Position numbers and translations under genes: made by a program
Source: Paraburkholderia dinghuensis
GTDB taxonomy: Bacteria > Pseudomonadota > Gammaproteobacteria > Burkholderiales > Burkholderiaceae
DNA: 64,000 nt
Reading direction: 5' to 3'
Assembly: GCF_003837865.1 (NCBI RefSeq)
Contig: NZ_RQIS01000023.1
Location: 18,242 to 82,241, forward strand
Notes under the pieces: generated by a model
Databases searched by the model: none
The model's input: the letters and a program-made list of their open reading frames with translations, nothing else
What the model was told of the DNA's origin: nothing
Part shown: positions 27,695-35,715 of the stretch, in pieces
How positions within the stretch are numbered: position 1 is the first letter of the stretch
How the letters are laid out: the number at the start of each line of letters is the position of its first letter

Positions 27695-28144
27695 GTTCGG
27701 TCGTGTTTTGTCTGATGCGGCACTTAGTGTTAACGGCGCGACCGGGAGCGCCCGCGACCCCAGGGTAAACCCTTTTTTGGCTCTAAATCGCAGGTTTTTG
27801 TCTATTGACAAATACGACGAGAAGTTTGCAAACAGCTGACGCAAAAGCGCAAACGTTGCAGTGTGCGATGTATTGTCGCGGTCAGCGACTCGCGCAGCGA
27901 GTGGGAATCGCTTCTACAACAATCCGGGCGTTGGACCCGGATTGACCGGTGGTGCTGAGCGGCCCGGAGCGACGCATCGGGAATGCGAATGCTCGAGGTC
28001 ATGCGCGTTCGCGTCGCTCGTCGGGGGGAGGTGGGTATCGACTGCCTTCTGGGCAATTGCGAAGCCGGAGCCGGCGAAGAATCGGTGGAGCTTTGCAGTG
28101 CTACACGACTGACGGTCCGGAGACCGGGTGAAGGTCGTCGCGGG
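27695..28144. other. Intergenic region upstream of the chemoreceptor gene
   Basis: Contains the chemoreceptor promoter. A GCCGTTAA box is present on the minus strand near 27726, but no matching sigma-28 -35 element stands at the right distance. No gene seen. Confidence 0.4.
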
Positions 28145-28297
28145 CTAGACGGGGTCTTTATTCGGCGGCCCTTCGGGACGCTGGGGTTCTTCGCCGTGAT
28201 GGCCGTGGGTCGGCGGCGGAGTCAGCGGGTCGCGCTCGGGATCGCGCGTCGGGTCGGCGAGCGGATCGGGAAGCGGATTCGTATGCGAGCAGATCAT
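28145..28297 (-). CDS. Small proline-rich protein ending in PNKDPV
   Basis: 50 residues, too short for usual ORF cut-offs, from an ATG with AAGAGGT 8 bases upstream. The sequence is repetitive and proline/aspartate-rich: NPLPDPLADPTRDPERDPL, then TPPPTHGHHGEEPQRP, ending NKDPV. No signal peptide or membrane segment is visible, and the chain is likely disordered. I take it as real because the Asp-Pro periodicity is continuous, the start has a good ribosome-binding site, and the frame closes cleanly. I believe similar short proteins occur in Burkholderiales, but the function is unknown. Confidence 0.6.
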   Translation of the reverse strand: MICSHTNPLPDPLADPTRDPERDPLTPPPTHGHHGEEPQRPEGPPNKDPV

Positions 28298-28607
28298 CGC
28301 GGGTACCTCTTAATCTGGCGCGTCGACCGTGCAGGCGGGCAACGTCTTTATATAGCGTAGGCGATCGCCGCGCGTCGTGCGGAGTTTCGACTGCGCTGTC
28401 AATCAACGGCCACGATGCATCGATTGTCTTTTGTTTGGACGTAATCCTGGCTAACGCTCCTGCTGGCCAGGTTGATTGTTGCGATCAAGGCAACGCTGTT
28501 TGTTTGTCAAAGCCGTTTTACGATTTCGATACAACCCTTAGACTTCATACTTTCTTAAAAAAGGGATGCCACAGCGGCGTCCCGGCTTGTCCTGTTGGAG
28601 TTCGGTC
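28298..28607. other. Intergenic region, divergent promoters
   Basis: Between the two small divergent genes; the right half is AT-richer. A short hairpin (CCTGGC ... GCCAGG) occurs near 28446-28471. No gene seen. Confidence 0.4.
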
Positions 28608-28778
28608 ATGGGTGCGGCGGTAATTGCGGTGGTTTTCGTAGCGGGTTTGATTGGCGGGCCGTCGATGTTCGGCCACGGAAATGCACACGCGGCGCCACAA
28701 GTACAGCAGCAAGAGATCGCGTCGGCACAGACTCCGGCGCAGAGCCCGGAGACGGACGCCGCGAACGCTCGTCCGTAA
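28608..28778 (+). CDS. Small exported protein
   Basis: 56 residues from an ATG with TTGGAG 8 bases upstream. A hydrophobic segment AAVIAVVFVAGLIGG follows the start, and a possible signal cleavage lies at AHA-A near residue 28. The rest is Gln/Ala/Pro-rich (QVQQQEIASAQTPAQS). Either a small periplasmic protein or a membrane-anchored peptide. The family is not recognised. It ends 19 bases from the convergent MocA-like gene. Confidence 0.5.
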   Translation: MGAAVIAVVFVAGLIGGPSMFGHGNAHAAPQVQQQEIASAQTPAQSPETDAANARP

Positions 28779-28797
28779 GTGGGCGCCACACGGCGTT

Positions 28798-29385
28798 TTA
28801 CATGCCGTTCAGGTCGGCCGGTGTGTCGACATCGCGCAGGATGCCGGGGTCGTCGACGACGATGCGCGTGAGCGGGTGAGCCGACAGCAGCGCACGCGCG
28901 CCGGCATCGCCGTCGAGCGCGAGTAGCGCGTCGCGATGCTCGAGGCCGAATCCCACCGGGTGCCCGCGCTGTCCTTCATGGAACGGCGCCGCGAGCGAGG
29001 CACCTTCGTCGATTGCACGCGCCACGGCCTCGATGGTCGCGACGGCAATGCGCGGCATGTCGGCGAGCGCGACGATCCAGCTTTCCGATTCGTGCGCCGC
29101 ACCGACGCCGACCGCCAGACTCGCGCCCATGCCTCTCGCCGTGTCGGCGGAAAACACCACGTCACAGCCCGCTTCGTTGAGCACGTGCGCGAGCGCGTCC
29201 GCGCCGGGACGCACGACGGCGATCACGTTCGGCACGACCAGGAGCAGCCGGTGCGCGGCTTCGTGAGCGACACACCTGCCGTTGGAAAGTGGGGCGAGGA
29301 GCTTGTTGCGCAGACCTTCGGGATCAAAGCGCGATCCGGTGCCGGCAGCGAGTAGCACGCCGGTGGCAAACGACGCATAGGCCAT
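28798..29385 (-). CDS. MocA/MobA-like nucleotidyltransferase
   Basis: 195 residues from the ATG at 29385. The nucleotide-binding start LLAAGTGSRFDPEGLRNKLL has the conserved LAAGxGxRF...NKLL pattern, and WIVALADMPRI carries the metal-binding Asp; HEGQRGHPVGFG is the family's later motif. Such proteins (MocA/CoxI-associated) transfer CMP or GMP to molybdopterin cofactor for molybdenum hydroxylases. A fragment of the large molybdopterin subunit of such an enzyme lies just upstream on the same strand, so this gene may be an orphan of a deleted operon. Confidence 0.82.
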   Translation of the reverse strand: MAYASFATGVLLAAGTGSRFDPEGLRNKLLAPLSNGRCVAHEAAHRLLLVVPNVIAVVRPGADALAHVLNEAGCDVVFSADTARGMGASLAVGVGAAHESESWIVALADMPRIAVATIEAVARAIDEGASLAAPFHEGQRGHPVGFGLEHRDALLALDGDAGARALLSAHPLTRIVVDDPGILRDVDTPADLNGM

Positions 29386-29511
29386 GGGGTGTACCGCGCG
29401 CGAAAGGGGGAACGCGTCGATTGTGCGGCGCAAGCGCGCCCGAGGCAAGCCCTGCGCACGCGGTTCGCCCACGCGGGACGGGCGTGGTCACTGCGTGACG
29501 TGCACTGCGGG

Positions 29512-29786
29512 TCATGCAGTCGTATTTGTTTGAGGCGCTACCTTGTCGAGTGTGATTGGCAGATCGCGCACTCGCACGCCCGTCGCGTGGTACACCGCAT
29601 TTGCGATCGCCGCCGGCACGCCGGTGATGCCGATTTCACCGATTCCGCGCACACCCAGTGCATTGAAATGCGTATCGGGCGACCCGACGAACTGCACATC
29701 CAGCTCACCGATATCGGCATTCACCGGTACGTGATAATCAGCGAAGTTGCCGTTCATGACGCGCCCGAAGCGTCGATCGAATTCGC
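29512..29786 (-). pseudogene. C-terminal remnant of a molybdopterin-binding aldehyde/xanthine dehydrogenase subunit
   Basis: The frame reads NFADYHVPVNADIGELDV, then NALGVRGIGEIGITGVPA, then AIANAVYHATGVRVRDLPIT, the far C-terminus of PaoC/YagR/XdhA-type large subunits (normally ~730 residues). Similarity extends a few residues upstream of the only internal ATG (FDRRFGRVMNGN) and then stops near 29786, so the fragment was cut by deletion rather than starting anew. About 90% of the gene is absent. It lies in the same orientation, 126 bases before the MocA-like gene start. Confidence 0.8.
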
Positions 29787-30085
29787 GCGACTGACTTGCG
29801 CCTGTCGTGAATCGGGCGCGTAGCCGGCAATAGCGACAGAAACGGATGATCGGGATGATCCGTGTGGTTTCAACGCTCAGACATGGAATCCGTGGATCGA
29901 GGGATTGTTCTTTTCTCGCAGGTGTCGGATATCGTTAGTTATCCAGATTAAATGCAGGATCTTCGGAACGTTCGCAAACTGGGTGCCGCTATCGGTCGCG
30001 GCGAGGCGGTACGCGTCGCCCAAATGCAAAAAAGGCCGGGAAGTTTAATTTCCCGGCCTTTTCCAGACGCATCCGTACAGCGGCT
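29787..30085. other. Intergenic region at the deletion scar
   Basis: No gene seen. The left edge is where molybdenum-hydroxylase similarity ends; the right end has the pyrB terminator. Confidence 0.45.
30028..30063. terminator. Terminator of pyrB, symmetric
   Basis: Stem AAGGCCGGGAA / TTCCCGGCCTT, 6-7-base loop, A-run on the left and T-run on the right, so it works in both directions. It is 23 bases past the pyrB stop codon. Confidence 0.9.
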
Positions 30086-31378
30086 TTAGTCGATGCCGTG
30101 GAACACCGCATCATCCGGGCCGAGATAGACAGGCGGGCGCCACGCGGCGTCGCGCATCGAGTGCTGGACCAGCGTATCGACGCCCAGCAGCACCGCAAAG
30201 ATCGCCATGCGCACCGGAATGCCGTTGTCGGTCTGGCGGAAGATCGCGAGGCGCGCGTCGTGGTTCAGGTCCGTCGAGAGATCGTTCGCGCCAGGGCGGC
30301 TGTCACGCGGCAGCGGGTGCATGATCAACGTGTCCTTGCCGCAGACCGTGTCGACGAGCGCCTGATTGATCTGGAAGTCGGGCGAGTAGCCTTCGAACGA
30401 CTCGTCGGCGAAGCGCTCTTTCTGGATGCGCGTCGCGTACACGACGTCGGCGCCTTGCAGGCCGGACGTGAGGTCGTTCGTCTGCTCGACGACATGGCCG
30501 TTGCGCGAGATCCGGTCGACGATATAGGCGGGCATTTCGAGCGTCGGCGGCGAGATCAGCGTGAACTTGATGCCGCGATAGAGCGCGAGCAGCTTGACGA
30601 GCGAGTGCACCGTGCGGCCGTACTTGAGGTCGCCGACGAGCGCGATATGCGCGCCGTCGACGATCTTGCCGAGACGCGAGAACTCACGCTGGATGGTGTA
30701 GAGGTCGAGGAGCGCCTGGCTCGGGTGCTCGCCGGGACCGTCGCCGCCGTTGATCACGGGGATGTTCACGGCGCGCGCGAACTCGGCCACGGAGCCTTGA
30801 TCCGGATGGCGGATCACCATGGCGTCGACGTAACCGGCCATCACGCGGCTCGTGTCGTAGATCGATTCGCCCTTCGCCATCGACGAAAACGTGAAGCCCG
30901 TTGTATCGCATACCGAACCGCCGAGCCGGCAGAACGCGGCGCCGAAGCTCACGCGCGTACGCGTGCTCGCTTCGAAGAACAGGTTGCCGAGCACGGCGCC
31001 TTCGAGCACGCGCGAGATCTTCCGGCGGCGCGCGATGGGCTGCATGATGTCGGCCACCCGGAAGAGCGCTTCGACGGAGTCGCGCGAGAACTGGTCGACC
31101 GAAAGGAGCTGCGGCTTGCCTTCGAACTGGATCTGAGTTCCGAGCGACTGGGTCTCTACGCTTTGCGTATAGCCTTCGCGCGGCTCGGTGTTGCCGACGA
31201 TCTCCGAGACGAAGCGTTCGACGATTTCGGGCATGGCGCGCGATTCCTGCGACTCTTCCGGCAGGAGCCACGTGTCGAGCGCCCGGCGCGAGACGCCGAT
31301 GCGGCTGGCAAACGCGTCGCGGGTCATGTTCAGACGCCGCATGGCGTCGCGGAGGAAGGCTTGCTGCGGAACGCTCAT
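30086..31378 (-). CDS. pyrB: Aspartate carbamoyltransferase with N-terminal HTH domain
   Basis: 430 residues against ~310 for the E. coli catalytic chain. Residues ~1-60 form an added domain with a helix-turn-helix (LNMTRDAFASRIGVSRRALD). The catalytic core follows: carbamoyl-phosphate site STRTRVSF near residue 138, the 80s loop SSMAKGES with the catalytic lysine near 168, MRHP-equivalent VIRHPDQGS, and MHPLPRDSRPGANDL near 350. It condenses aspartate and carbamoyl phosphate in pyrimidine synthesis. Longer loops (e.g. KERFADESFEGYSPDF) set it apart from the classical PyrB. No pyr neighbour is present. Confidence 0.9.
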   Translation of the reverse strand: MSVPQQAFLRDAMRRLNMTRDAFASRIGVSRRALDTWLLPEESQESRAMPEIVERFVSEIVGNTEPREGYTQSVETQSLGTQIQFEGKPQLLSVDQFSRDSVEALFRVADIMQPIARRRKISRVLEGAVLGNLFFEASTRTRVSFGAAFCRLGGSVCDTTGFTFSSMAKGESIYDTSRVMAGYVDAMVIRHPDQGSVAEFARAVNIPVINGGDGPGEHPSQALLDLYTIQREFSRLGKIVDGAHIALVGDLKYGRTVHSLVKLLALYRGIKFTLISPPTLEMPAYIVDRISRNGHVVEQTNDLTSGLQGADVVYATRIQKERFADESFEGYSPDFQINQALVDTVCGKDTLIMHPLPRDSRPGANDLSTDLNHDARLAIFRQTDNGIPVRMAIFAVLLGVDTLVQHSMRDAAWRPPVYLGPDDAVFHGID

Positions 31379-31675
31379 GCTGGCACCTATGAGTCGGGGT
31401 TGATGTACGCGGTGCGTATATTAGTCCGGCCGTAGGAGAAGTCAAGCGGTTTTCGTTCGGGGCAGAGTCTTGAGCGCGCGCGATGCGCTTCGACATCGCT
31501 CGATCGACCGCCCTGGTTATTGAGATGGGGGCTGGTAAACCGCCGTGATAATGGAAATCCCCGTTTTTCCTGGCTGGGCCTTACCCGGCGCCACCAAGTT
31601 GATCTCTGTTCTCTTTTCCTCCTCTCGCCCGGCGTGCCCATCGGCGCGCGCGGCCATGAACCGCGGGAGCCAGCC
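31379..31675. other. Intergenic region, divergent promoters of pyrB and the M23 operon
   Basis: Just under 300 bases containing both promoters. No operator was recognised. Confidence 0.4.
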
Positions 31676-32620
31676 ATGAAAATGCCCTGGTCGGCTTCCA
31701 TCGATGATCTCGCGAAGACCGGTACGCGATTCGTCACACATCGGGCTGCGCGCCGCATCGCCATTGCTGCGTCGCTAGCGGTGGGCGCCGTCGCGCTGGC
31801 CGGCGGTATTGCGATCGGGCGTCACACGGGCGAGGCGCCGGTAGCCGACGTGGGCGCCGGCACACCGCTCCCGCGTCACTATGTCGTGGGTGAACTCGGG
31901 CGGCTGAACGCCTCGCTCGCATTGCTCGATCCGCGTATCGAACGGCTGACGGACCGGCTCGCGGCACTGCGCGAGTTCGATCAGCGTCTGCGGGCGTTGA
32001 CGTCGCGCGGCGCTGGGACCGCGCCCGCGCGCTCCGCGAGCGGCAGCGAGGACGGCGAGGGTGGTCCGGAACTCCCGCCGCGGCATTGTTCCAGGTCGCC
32101 GTCGGCGAACGCGAACGAACACGAAGTGAAGGGCACGATCGACTGCATGACGGCGACGCTCTCGACGCTGGAACGTGAGGTCGCGGTGCACGAAGCGGCT
32201 TGGGATGCATTTCCAGGCCGGCAGCCGGTAACGACCGGCCGCCCCGGCTCGCCGTTCGGCAACCGGATCGATCCGTTCACGCATCGGCTCGCCTTTCACC
32301 CGGGTGTGGACCTCGTCGCATCGACCGGCACGCCGATCCTCGCCGCCGCAGGCGGTCGCGTGATCTACGCAGGGCCGAAGACCGGCTATGGCAACGCGGT
32401 CGAGATCGATCACGGCAACGGATTCATCACGCGCTATGGACACGCGTCGAAAATTGAGGCCCACGTTGGGCAGATCGTGCTTCCGCTCGAACACATCGCC
32501 GATGTGGGCTCGACGGGCCGTTCGACCGGGCCGCATCTTCACTTCGAGGTGATTGTCGGCGGGACGCAGGTCAATCCGTCCGACTACCTCGCGCTGTTCG
32601 CGGCGTTCCAGCATGGCTAA
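31676..32620 (+). CDS. M23 family metallopeptidase, membrane anchored
   Basis: 314 residues from the ATG at 31676, preceded by GGGAG. One membrane segment lies near residues 28-48 (IAIAASLAVGAVALAGGIAI), then a helical region (~65-110), and a C-terminal LytM/M23 domain. Zinc-site elements are visible: FHPGVDL near residue 203, RYGHAS near 260, and the HLH of GPHLHFEV near 292. It probably cleaves peptidoglycan cross-links in the periplasm. It overlaps the next gene by 8 bases and is followed by a bactofilin, a combination linked to cell-shape control in other bacteria. Confidence 0.9.
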   Translation: MKMPWSASIDDLAKTGTRFVTHRAARRIAIAASLAVGAVALAGGIAIGRHTGEAPVADVGAGTPLPRHYVVGELGRLNASLALLDPRIERLTDRLAALREFDQRLRALTSRGAGTAPARSASGSEDGEGGPELPPRHCSRSPSANANEHEVKGTIDCMTATLSTLEREVAVHEAAWDAFPGRQPVTTGRPGSPFGNRIDPFTHRLAFHPGVDLVASTGTPILAAAGGRVIYAGPKTGYGNAVEIDHGNGFITRYGHASKIEAHVGQIVLPLEHIADVGSTGRSTGPHLHFEVIVGGTQVNPSDYLALFAAFQHG

Positions 32621-32969
32621 GCGGCGGCGCTTCGCGCGCGCCAGTCCGGACGCCACGCGCGCTTACACGCTACAGCCGGTGCGTTCGAAAGTTGCGCGGT
32701 TGAGCATGGCGCTCGCCTGGACCATTGCCGCTTCGGCTTCGGGCGCGGCCGTGGCGGTCTGGGCACTCGCGCCGAAGGCCCAGGCGCATTGCCCGGAAAG
32801 TTCGCCAGACGCGTTGCACGCGGAACTGGCCGATGCCCAGCTCAAGCTGGAGCAGGAGCGCGCGGCGCGGGCCGCGCTGCAGAAATCGGCGGATTCGGCG
32901 CAGGCGGCAGTCGCGAGACTCGAGGCCGACCTGGTCTTCCTGCGCAGCCAGCGCGGCGGCACGCGATAG
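32613..32969 (+). CDS. Small membrane protein with coiled coil, in bactofilin operon
   Basis: 118 residues. The ATG at 32613 overlaps the end of the M23 gene (ATGGCTAA), indicating coupling. A basic N-terminus is followed by a membrane segment near residues 31-52 (MALAWTIAASASGAAVAVWAL), then an Ala/Glu-rich coiled coil (LADAQLKLEQERAARAALQK) up to the end. One membrane span with a periplasmic coiled coil is likely. No known family was recognised; position between the hydrolase and the bactofilin suggests a linking or regulatory role. Confidence 0.75.
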   Translation: MAKRRRFARASPDATRAYTLQPVRSKVARLSMALAWTIAASASGAAVAVWALAPKAQAHCPESSPDALHAELADAQLKLEQERAARAALQKSADSAQAAVARLEADLVFLRSQRGGTR

Positions 32970-33028
32970 CGCGAAGCGCACGGCGGACGTTCGACGAGAC
33001 AAATGTAATCAATAACACGGTGGCATCC

Positions 33029-33463
33029 ATGTTCGGCAAGAAAAACATTCAGGCAGGCATCCAGCAGACCAAACTCGCGACGCTGATCGCGCAGGACGTA
33101 CGCATCACCGGCGATGTCGAGTTTGCCGACGGACTGCGGCTCGACGGGCAGATTCGCGGCAACGTCACGGGCAAGCCGGGCGCGAAGACGCTGCTCGTGC
33201 TGAGCGAGTCCAGTGCCGTCGAAGGCAACGTGCATGGATACGATATCGTTGCGAACGGGCGGATCGTCGGCGACGTGATCGCTGAACATTTCGTCGAACT
33301 GAAAGCGAATGCGCACGTTACCGGCAACATCCGCTATGCGCAGCTGCAGATGGAATGCGGTGCGGTGGTGGAAGGCCGGCTGACCAAACTCGAAGGCGGC
33401 ACCGCGCCCGACCTGTTGCTTGCCGCGCCGGAACCGGCAGCGGACGACGCGTCGCCCGCGTGA
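33029..33463 (+). CDS. Bactofilin (polymer-forming cytoskeletal protein)
   Basis: 144 residues. The central beta-helix repeat is clear: ITGDVEFADGLRLDGQIRGN, then SSAVEGNVHGYDIVANGRIV, then GDVIAEHFVELKANAHVTGN. Bactofilins self-assemble without nucleotide into filaments, often at the inner membrane, and recruit peptidoglycan enzymes. The N-terminus MFGKKN resembles that of proteobacterial homologues, and a Pro/Ala-rich tail ends the chain. Third gene of the M23 / coiled-coil operon. The ribosome-binding site is weak (CGGTGGC). Confidence 0.92.
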   Translation: MFGKKNIQAGIQQTKLATLIAQDVRITGDVEFADGLRLDGQIRGNVTGKPGAKTLLVLSESSAVEGNVHGYDIVANGRIVGDVIAEHFVELKANAHVTGNIRYAQLQMECGAVVEGRLTKLEGGTAPDLLLAAPEPAADDASPA

Positions 33464-33765
33464 CACCATACATGCCTACTCGTTCACGGTTACACTAAGC
33501 GCCATGTCACGCCATCAATCCTGCCGATCCGTTTCGAACGCCGTCGCTTCTTTTGCGATGCCGGTTTTCGTGCGCGGGTCGTCGCCGGTCAGCGTGAAAT
33601 CCAAAGCCAAAAAACAGCCGCTCATCTGACCGGAGCAAGCTGTTCCGTCGGATGTGCGACGGAACAGCTAGTCGACGGCACCTGCCTCCCGCTTTTTCCC
33701 CGACTCGTTTTTCTCGTGCGCACCGCTGGACGGATCTTCCATTCGGTCGAATTCAAGGGAAATTC
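33464..33765. other. Intergenic region with an isolated hairpin
   Basis: Between the bactofilin and DapA-family genes. A short frame (33504-33629) lacks support. The main structure is the perfect hairpin listed separately. Confidence 0.4.
33638..33669. repeat. Perfect 13-bp inverted repeat
   Basis: AGCTGTTCCGTCG / CGACGGAACAGCT with loop GATGTG, about 175 bases past the bactofilin gene. There is no T-run, so it may be a factor-dependent terminator, an mRNA-end protecting hairpin, or a protein-binding palindrome. Confidence 0.6.
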
Positions 33766-34620
33766 ATGTCTCTCTTTTCAGGTATCTGGATTCCGCTCGT
33801 TACGCCATTCAACGCGGGCGAGGTTGATCACGCAGCGCTCGATGCGCTTGTGCGCCACTACGCACGCGCAGGCGTTGCCGGATTAGTCGCTCTCGGCACC
33901 ACAGGCGAGCCCGACGCGCTCGACGACCGTGAGCGGGACGCGGTGCTCGCGACAGTGCTCGCTGCCGCGGACGGCCTGCCCGTGGTAGTGGGTGTGAGCG
34001 GCAACCATACGGCGTCGGTCTGCGAACGCGTGGCCGTGCTCAGCGCGTTGCCGGTCGCGGGCGTGCTGGTGAGCGCGCCTTATTACATCAGGCCGTCTCA
34101 GGCGGGCGTCATCGGCCATTTCGCTGCAATCGCCGACGCGAGCCAAAAGCCCGTGATCCTCTACGACATCCCCGCGCGCACCGGCGTGCGCCTCGAATTG
34201 CCGACGCACCTCGAACTCGCGGGACACGAGCGGATCGTAGCGGTGAAGGATTGCGGCGGCTCGCTCGACAAGACACTGTCGCTGCTCCTGGACGGACGCC
34301 TCGAAGTGCTATGTGGTGAGGATATCGAAATATTCGGCTTGCTGTGCGCGGGCGGAAGTGGGGCGATTGCGGCGTCGGCGCATCTGTTTCCTGAGCGCTT
34401 TGTCGCGATGGAGCGTCTGCTGCGCGAGGGGCCTCTCGCCGATGCGCGCGCGATATGGCATGCGTTGGTGCCGTGGGTGCGCGCCGCATTCGCGGAGCCG
34501 AATCCGGCGCCGGTGAAGGCTGCGCTCGCGCAGCACGGGCTCATTCGCAACGAACTGCGCTCGCCGCTGACGCGCGTGAGCAGGGAATTAGAGGTGGTCC
34601 TCGGAAAGCTGGCGGCGTGA
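33766..34620 (+). CDS. DapA-family class I aldolase (dihydrodipicolinate synthase-like)
   Basis: 284 residues from the ATG at 33766 with AAGGGAAA upstream. Key residues stand at the E. coli DapA positions: Thr45-Thr46 in GTTGE, Tyr133 and Arg138 in YDIPARTG, and the Schiff-base Lys161 in VAVKDCGG. This favours 4-hydroxy-tetrahydrodipicolinate synthase activity in lysine and peptidoglycan precursor synthesis, but the segment after GTTGE (PDALDDRE instead of SATL) is unusual, so a related pyruvate aldolase is possible. Cytoplasmic. Convergent with a small hypothetical gene. Confidence 0.85.
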   Translation: MSLFSGIWIPLVTPFNAGEVDHAALDALVRHYARAGVAGLVALGTTGEPDALDDRERDAVLATVLAAADGLPVVVGVSGNHTASVCERVAVLSALPVAGVLVSAPYYIRPSQAGVIGHFAAIADASQKPVILYDIPARTGVRLELPTHLELAGHERIVAVKDCGGSLDKTLSLLLDGRLEVLCGEDIEIFGLLCAGGSGAIAASAHLFPERFVAMERLLREGPLADARAIWHALVPWVRAAFAEPNPAPVKAALAQHGLIRNELRSPLTRVSRELEVVLGKLAA

Positions 34621-34643
34621 GGGAGGCGCGCGCGAGCGCGACT

Positions 34644-34979
34644 TCAACGGCGTGCCGCGCGTGTCCCGGTGGAGGCACTCGTGCGGCTGCGGCGGGCGCG
34701 GCCGCGGCCGGCTTCGGGTTCGCCGGGCTCGCCGTTGAGCATGATCCGGCGACCGGGCACGTGGGACGCGACGAGCCGGGCGATGTCGAGTGCCGTGCTT
34801 TCTGCGGGCACGACCTGGCGGCGCGCGCCGTCGTCGAGCGGCGTCGTCCATTCCACCAGCAGATACTGGCGGCCCCACGGATTCTGGTGCGGCGTAAAGA
34901 CGCGACAGCTTGCGACGTTTGATTGCGCACTGTCGTCCAGCAGGCTTTGCAGATGCATCAGTACGTCGTCTTCAACCAT
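34644..34979 (-). CDS. Hypothetical protein
   Basis: 111 residues from the ATG at 34979, which has AAGGAG 8 bases upstream. The first ~80 residues look folded (YLLVEWTTPLDDGARRQVV, then TALDIARLVASHVPGRRIML). The last ~30 are Arg/Gly/Ser-rich and probably disordered (GRGRARRSRTSASTGTRAAR). No signal peptide or membrane segment. The family is not recognised. It ends 23 bases from the convergent DapA-family gene. Confidence 0.65.
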   Translation of the reverse strand: MVEDDVLMHLQSLLDDSAQSNVASCRVFTPHQNPWGRQYLLVEWTTPLDDGARRQVVPAESTALDIARLVASHVPGRRIMLNGEPGEPEAGRGRARRSRTSASTGTRAARR

Positions 34980-35045
34980 GCTGCGGCTCCTTGACTCGTC
35001 TTCGCTCGTTGCGCGGCACCGCCAGAGTGGCACGCGGCATCGTAC

Positions 35046-35073
35046 AAAAAAAAGCCGCCGATGCTCTGGCGGC
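35046..35073 (-). terminator. Terminator of the DUF3562-type gene transcript
   Basis: Stem GCCGCC / GGCGGC with an 8-base loop and eight T residues in minus direction. It lies between the two minus-strand small genes, downstream of the DUF3562-type gene. Confidence 0.8.
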
Positions 35074-35172
35074 CCAACAGGGGTAATCGTATGGTTGCAG
35101 CGAATAATTAAAAGAACCTTAAGAGCTCGAAAGCCGAATGGATATCGCGCGCGCGAGGAAGACGGCGAGCGA

Positions 35173-35209
35173 GCGCTTCACGCGGACCGGTACGGTCCGC
35201 GTGAAGCGC
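35173..35209. repeat. Perfect 16-bp inverted repeat downstream of the DUF3562-type gene
   Basis: GCGCTTCACGCGGACC / GGTCCGCGTGAAGCGC with a 5-base loop, 24 bases past the gene's stop codon. No T-run follows on either strand; a true poly-T terminator lies further on at 35046-35073. It may protect the mRNA 3' end or bind a protein. Confidence 0.65.
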
Positions 35210-35233
35210 ATTCACTGCAGGAGAAACTGGGTA

Positions 35234-35431
35234 TCAGTGCCGGTTGGAATTACCGCCACGCAGCGTCGCCCTGACTTTGCGTTCGGCGAAGAGCAGGAGA
35301 TAGTCGTGGATGCGCGCGTCGGCGCGGTAGCTGTCGAGCGTATCGGCGTACATTCGCGCGACAGTTTCCTCGGGGGTGTTGGTCTCGACGGCAATGGTAT
35401 GCACGATTTGTGCAACATCGGCGTGACGCAT
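35234..35431 (-). CDS. DUF3562-type small protein
   Basis: 65 residues from the ATG at 35431 with GGAGACCCCTC directly upstream. The pattern HADVAQIVHTIAVETNTPEE, then VARMYADTLDSYRADARIHD, then YLLLFAERKVRATL fits the DUF3562 family that is frequent in Burkholderia and relatives. All-helical, cytoplasmic, function unknown. A single-gene unit with a strong hairpin and a terminator downstream. Confidence 0.8.
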   Translation of the reverse strand: MRHADVAQIVHTIAVETNTPEETVARMYADTLDSYRADARIHDYLLLFAERKVRATLRGGNSNRH

Positions 35432-35634
35432 GAGGGGTCTCCGGTCGGCGGGGTTAGCAACGTTTCGAGACGGGCAGACAGGGTTTGAATTACAGAACAG
35501 ACTTCCCGCGGATGCCAATTGAATCGGCCTATGGGAAACCGTGCGAAAGCGTGGTGTTTTCGTTTGACCTGCAACGCGTCAGTTGCGGGCTCGATCACCC
35601 GGACATTTTTGCAGAGGTGCGCCGTGTTCATACG

Positions 35635-35680
35635 AAAAGGCCGTGAGCGGCAATGGCCGATGCCATCGCCGCTCACGGCC
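35635..35680 (-). terminator. Terminator of nemA
   Basis: Thirteen-bp stem GGCCGTGAGCGGC / GCCGCTCACGGCC with a 16-base loop, followed by CTTTTC in minus direction, about 35 bases past the nemA stop codon. Confidence 0.85.
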
Positions 35681-35715
35681 CCGAGGTGCAACGCGCGCGA
35701 GTGGTTTCTGCCTGC

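Noticed and set aside
27700..27740. Sigma-28 promoter for the chemoreceptor gene
   Set aside because: A GCCGTTAA box exists on the minus strand, but no TAAA-type -35 box is found at the expected distance.
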